Below are positions 6,109 through 7,775 of a stretch of 7,775 bases of DNA, in pieces (position 1 is the stretch's first letter; every line of letters starts with the position of its first letter). Position numbers and translations under genes: made by a program. The stretch lies in NCBI GenBank assembly GCA_900554495.1, contig USHR01000086.1:1-7775 (forward strand). The letters are read 5' to 3'. A model generated the notes under the pieces. The model was not told where the DNA came from, did not search any database, and was given only the letters and a program-made list of their open reading frames with translations. Source of the stretch: an uncultured Collinsella sp. GTDB taxonomy: Bacteria; Actinomycetota; Coriobacteriia; Coriobacteriales; Coriobacteriaceae.

Positions 6109-7129
6109 CTACGGCCTCCTTTTCGTCATTAATTGCCTCGAGATAGAAGGTTTTTTCGGGGGCGGCGAGCGCTTTACTGAGTTCTGACACATCGAGCTGC
6201 AAAGCGGCTCTCGAACGCCAAACGCCATGGTCGGTGCCGTCATCCGAGGCGTCAAATTCAGCAAGTAGACCGGCGCGCGATCCGACCGTCTGCTCGATAA
6301 GGCATGAGTAGGCTTCGAGGGCGGCTGCCATAGCCTTAACTTCGCCTTGCTCACAATAAATAGCCGCACGAGCGATTGAGGCTTGATGTAACGCAGGGAA
6401 GCATCGGTTAACTGCAGCCATTTTCTCGTCGATTAGTTCCGCGCGTTTGCCTTTCGCTTTCTGGTATTCTCCATTGGAGAGGTATTCGATATTTTCTTGA
6501 AGCTCAAGGTTGAGTTGGGCCGAGGCGTCTGAAAGCGCTCGGAGAGCTTGGGCTACCAGCAGCTTTCGCATTCCCGTATCGGAAACATCTCTTGCCTCGA
6601 GGTAGAGGGCCATGCCGCTGCGAAATAGACCGATTCGATCGTTTTGTTGGCTCCGAAGGACTTCCTTGGCCCTTCCGTCGATCACCGTGATTTGTTCCGC
6701 AATTCCATCGAGCTGCTGCTGCAAGGCTTTCATCTGTATTGTGTTTGCTGCCTGCACGGGATCGATTCCTTGGGAGAACTCTTCTTTCTTAATAGGGAGC
6801 TTTTTGCCGAATTTTCCATCTGCTTGTTTCAACTGGGCAAAGGTATTGCCCAGCTTGTCTGTGGTCAGCTTAATGTCGCCACGGTCAATCGCTTGAAGTG
6901 TATCGTCCGAGGCGTCGACGACCAGGCGAAAACCTTTTTCAGTCGCTTTGGTTAGCTGGGCAATATCCGGCGTCTGTCGTTCCATGGCTTTAATGACGTC
7001 CGTAATGATGTCATCTGCTTCGTTGCAGCTTTTCTTTATTGCGGCGCTCAGCAGGGCAAGTGGTGAGCGGTCGACTGAATCCGCAATCGCTTGCGACTCT
7101 GACTTTGCCAAGGAATCATCTGAACTCAC
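6095..7129 (-). CDS. Helical protein of unknown function
   Basis: I do not recognise this protein. From the GTG at 7129 it has 344 residues; from the in-frame ATG at 7162 it would have 355. It is rich in A, L, E, K and Q and looks almost wholly alpha-helical. A likely coiled coil lies at about 131-166 (MKALQQQLDGIAEQI and on), followed by SQQNDRIGLFRSGMALYLEA (160-179), which looks like the most conserved-type core. No signal peptide, membrane segment or catalytic motif is seen. I prefer the GTG because AGAGAGGG (7137-7144) lies seven bases upstream, while the ATG has no ribosome binding site and overlaps a perfect TATAAT. The 3' end overlaps the zinc-ribbon gene by 14 bases. The pair forms an operon between convergent groEL and divergent ribU, with lower GC than its neighbours, which may reflect transfer. 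Confidence 0.85.
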   Translation of the reverse strand: MSSDDSLAKSESQAIADSVDRSPLALLSAAIKKSCNEADDIITDVIKAMERQTPDIAQLTKATEKGFRLVVDASDDTLQAIDRGDIKLTTDKLGNTFAQLKQADGKFGKKLPIKKEEFSQGIDPVQAANTIQMKALQQQLDGIAEQITVIDGRAKEVLRSQQNDRIGLFRSGMALYLEARDVSDTGMRKLLVAQALRALSDASAQLNLELQENIEYLSNGEYQKAKGKRAELIDEKMAAVNRCFPALHQASIARAAIYCEQGEVKAMAAALEAYSCLIEQTVGSRAGLLAEFDASDDGTDHGVWRSRAALQLDVSELSKALAAPEKTFYLEAINDEKEAVDELG

Positions 7130-7160
7130 GGTTGTACCCTCTCTAACTATAGATTCACTC

Positions 7161-7166
7161 ATTATA
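7161..7166 (-). promoter_or_regulatory. TATAAT -10 box of the minus-strand operon
   Basis: A perfect TATAAT reads on the minus strand across 7166-7161 and includes the first two bases of the upstream candidate ATG. The -35 region is weak (GCAACA at a 16-base spacing matches three of six). Transcription would start near 7154, giving a leader of about 25 nt to the GTG at 7129 that contains AGAGAGGG. Confidence 0.5.
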
Positions 7167-7257
7167 GATTGGTATTTTGTGATGTTGCCTAGCTAGCGGA
7201 TTGGTGTTCCTGTCGTACCCCATTCTATTACCTCACCATAAATTACCCTTGGCATAC

Positions 7258-7285
7258 TTGCGTGAAAACCTGCCCGTGCTACACT
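7258..7285 (+). promoter_or_regulatory. Promoter of the FMN riboswitch-ribU unit
   Basis: TTGCGT (7258-7263) and TACACT (7280-7285) are separated by 16 bases, and TGC directly before the -10 makes an extended -10. The predicted start near 7292 falls only a few bases before the riboswitch P1 helix, as expected for a leader transcript. Confidence 0.6.
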
Positions 7286-7293
7286 TGCAATTG

Positions 7294-7480
7294 CTGTTTC
7301 AGGGCGGGGTGAAATTCCCCACTGGCGGTAAATCGGGCGGTGTCAAAGGGGCACCGTGGCGCAGGCGAGGTGTCTGCGACCGAGCCGATGAGTCCGCGAC
7401 CCGTGCGTGTGTTGGTTCGCATGTCGGCTGAACTGGTGAGATCCCAGTACCAACGGTTAGAGTCCGGATGAAAGAGGCAG
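7294..7480 (+). promoter_or_regulatory. FMN riboswitch (RFN element)
   Basis: The conserved blocks are present in order: TTTCAGGGCGGGGTGAAATT (7297-7316), CCCCACTGGCGGTA (7317-7330), AGTCCGCGA (7391-7399), CTGGTGAGATCCCAG (7433-7447), ACGGTTAGAGTCCGGATGAA (7453-7472). P1 is TTTC (7297-7300) with GAAA (7470-7473), and P3 is GCGG (7325-7328) with CCGC (7394-7397). The element binds FMN and represses the gene downstream. No T-tract terminator lies between it and the ATG, and the GAGG (7474-7477) and AGGTGA (7479-7484) ribosome binding sequences abut P1, so control of translation is the likelier mode. P3 carries a large insertion that folds as a three-way junction. Confidence 0.97.
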
Positions 7481-7488
7481 GTGATCTT

Positions 7489-7775
7489 ATGTCTGAACAG
7501 TCGCAGCATATCCATTTTGAGAACACGAATAGGTGGAGCACCAAACAGCTCGTTACCATGGCGTTGATGTGTGCCTTGAGCGCGTTGTTTATGTATGTGC
7601 AGCTACCCATCCTTCCCTCGGCGCCGTTTTTGACGTATGACCCGTCGCTGGTGCCGGCGATGGTGTGCGGGTTTGCGTACGGCCCTGGTGCCGGCACTGC
7701 CGTTGCCGCCATGGCGATCGTTATCCATGCGCTCACCACGGGTGACTGGGTCGGCGCGCTTATGAACCTGGTTGC
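7489..7775 (+). CDS. ribU: Riboflavin ECF transporter S component RibU, partial
   Basis: The first 95 residues are visible; the rest lies beyond the right edge. RibU is the membrane subunit that binds riboflavin and works with the shared energy-coupling module (EcfA, EcfA', EcfT) to import it. After a polar start (MSEQSQHIHF and on), a hydrophobic helix runs from about 20 to 38, followed by QLPILPSAPFLTYDPSLVPAM (38-58), which matches the family's short loop and D-P-x-x-x-P/A pattern, then GFAYGPGAGTAVAAMAIVIH (61-80), the second helix with its glycine pattern. ATG 7489 has AGGTGA five bases upstream. The FMN riboswitch directly before it strongly supports a riboflavin role over other S components. 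Confidence 0.9.
   Translation, partial: MSEQSQHIHFENTNRWSTKQLVTMALMCALSALFMYVQLPILPSAPFLTYDPSLVPAMVCGFAYGPGAGTAVAAMAIVIHALTTGDWVGALMNLV

Overview
The window looks like a chromosomal segment from a high-GC Gram-positive gut actinobacterium of the Coriobacteriia, most like Collinsella. This rests on the GroES and GroEL sequences, GC-rich codon use in the core genes, and an FMN-riboswitch-controlled ECF riboflavin transporter. The genus is inference; I could not run a search.

Layout. (1) Bases 1-839, minus strand: the N-terminal 279 residues of an M20D metal-dependent amidohydrolase, which runs off the left edge. (2) Bases 996-2645, plus strand: a 549-residue YtcJ-like amidohydrolase, transcribed divergently from (1) and followed by a hairpin terminator. 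(3) Bases 2712-3464: a long gene-free stretch with two inverted-repeat structures. One is a segment of about 238 bp bounded by 26-bp inverted ends. The other is an imperfect palindrome of about 211 bp with near-perfect 38-bp inner arms. (4) Bases 3566-5593: groES and groEL, closed by tandem hairpins, the second a textbook terminator. (5) Bases 5812-7129, minus strand: a two-gene operon of unknown function with visibly lower GC. It encodes a helical cytosolic protein, then an overlapping 98-residue double zinc-ribbon protein with a C-terminal membrane segment. (6) From about 7258 to the right edge, plus strand: an extended -10 promoter, an FMN riboswitch with an elaborated P3 arm, and the first 95 residues of the riboflavin-binding S component RibU, cut by the window end.

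How the parts work together. The two divergent hydrolases both act on amide-type bonds and may share a regulatory region. GroES and GroEL form the folding chamber. No CIRCE or HAIR operator is visible upstream of groES, so its heat-shock control is not explained by those classic sites. RibU imports riboflavin and is shut off by FMN through the leader riboswitch. The least explained parts are the repeat-rich region upstream of groES and the helical/zinc-ribbon gene pair.
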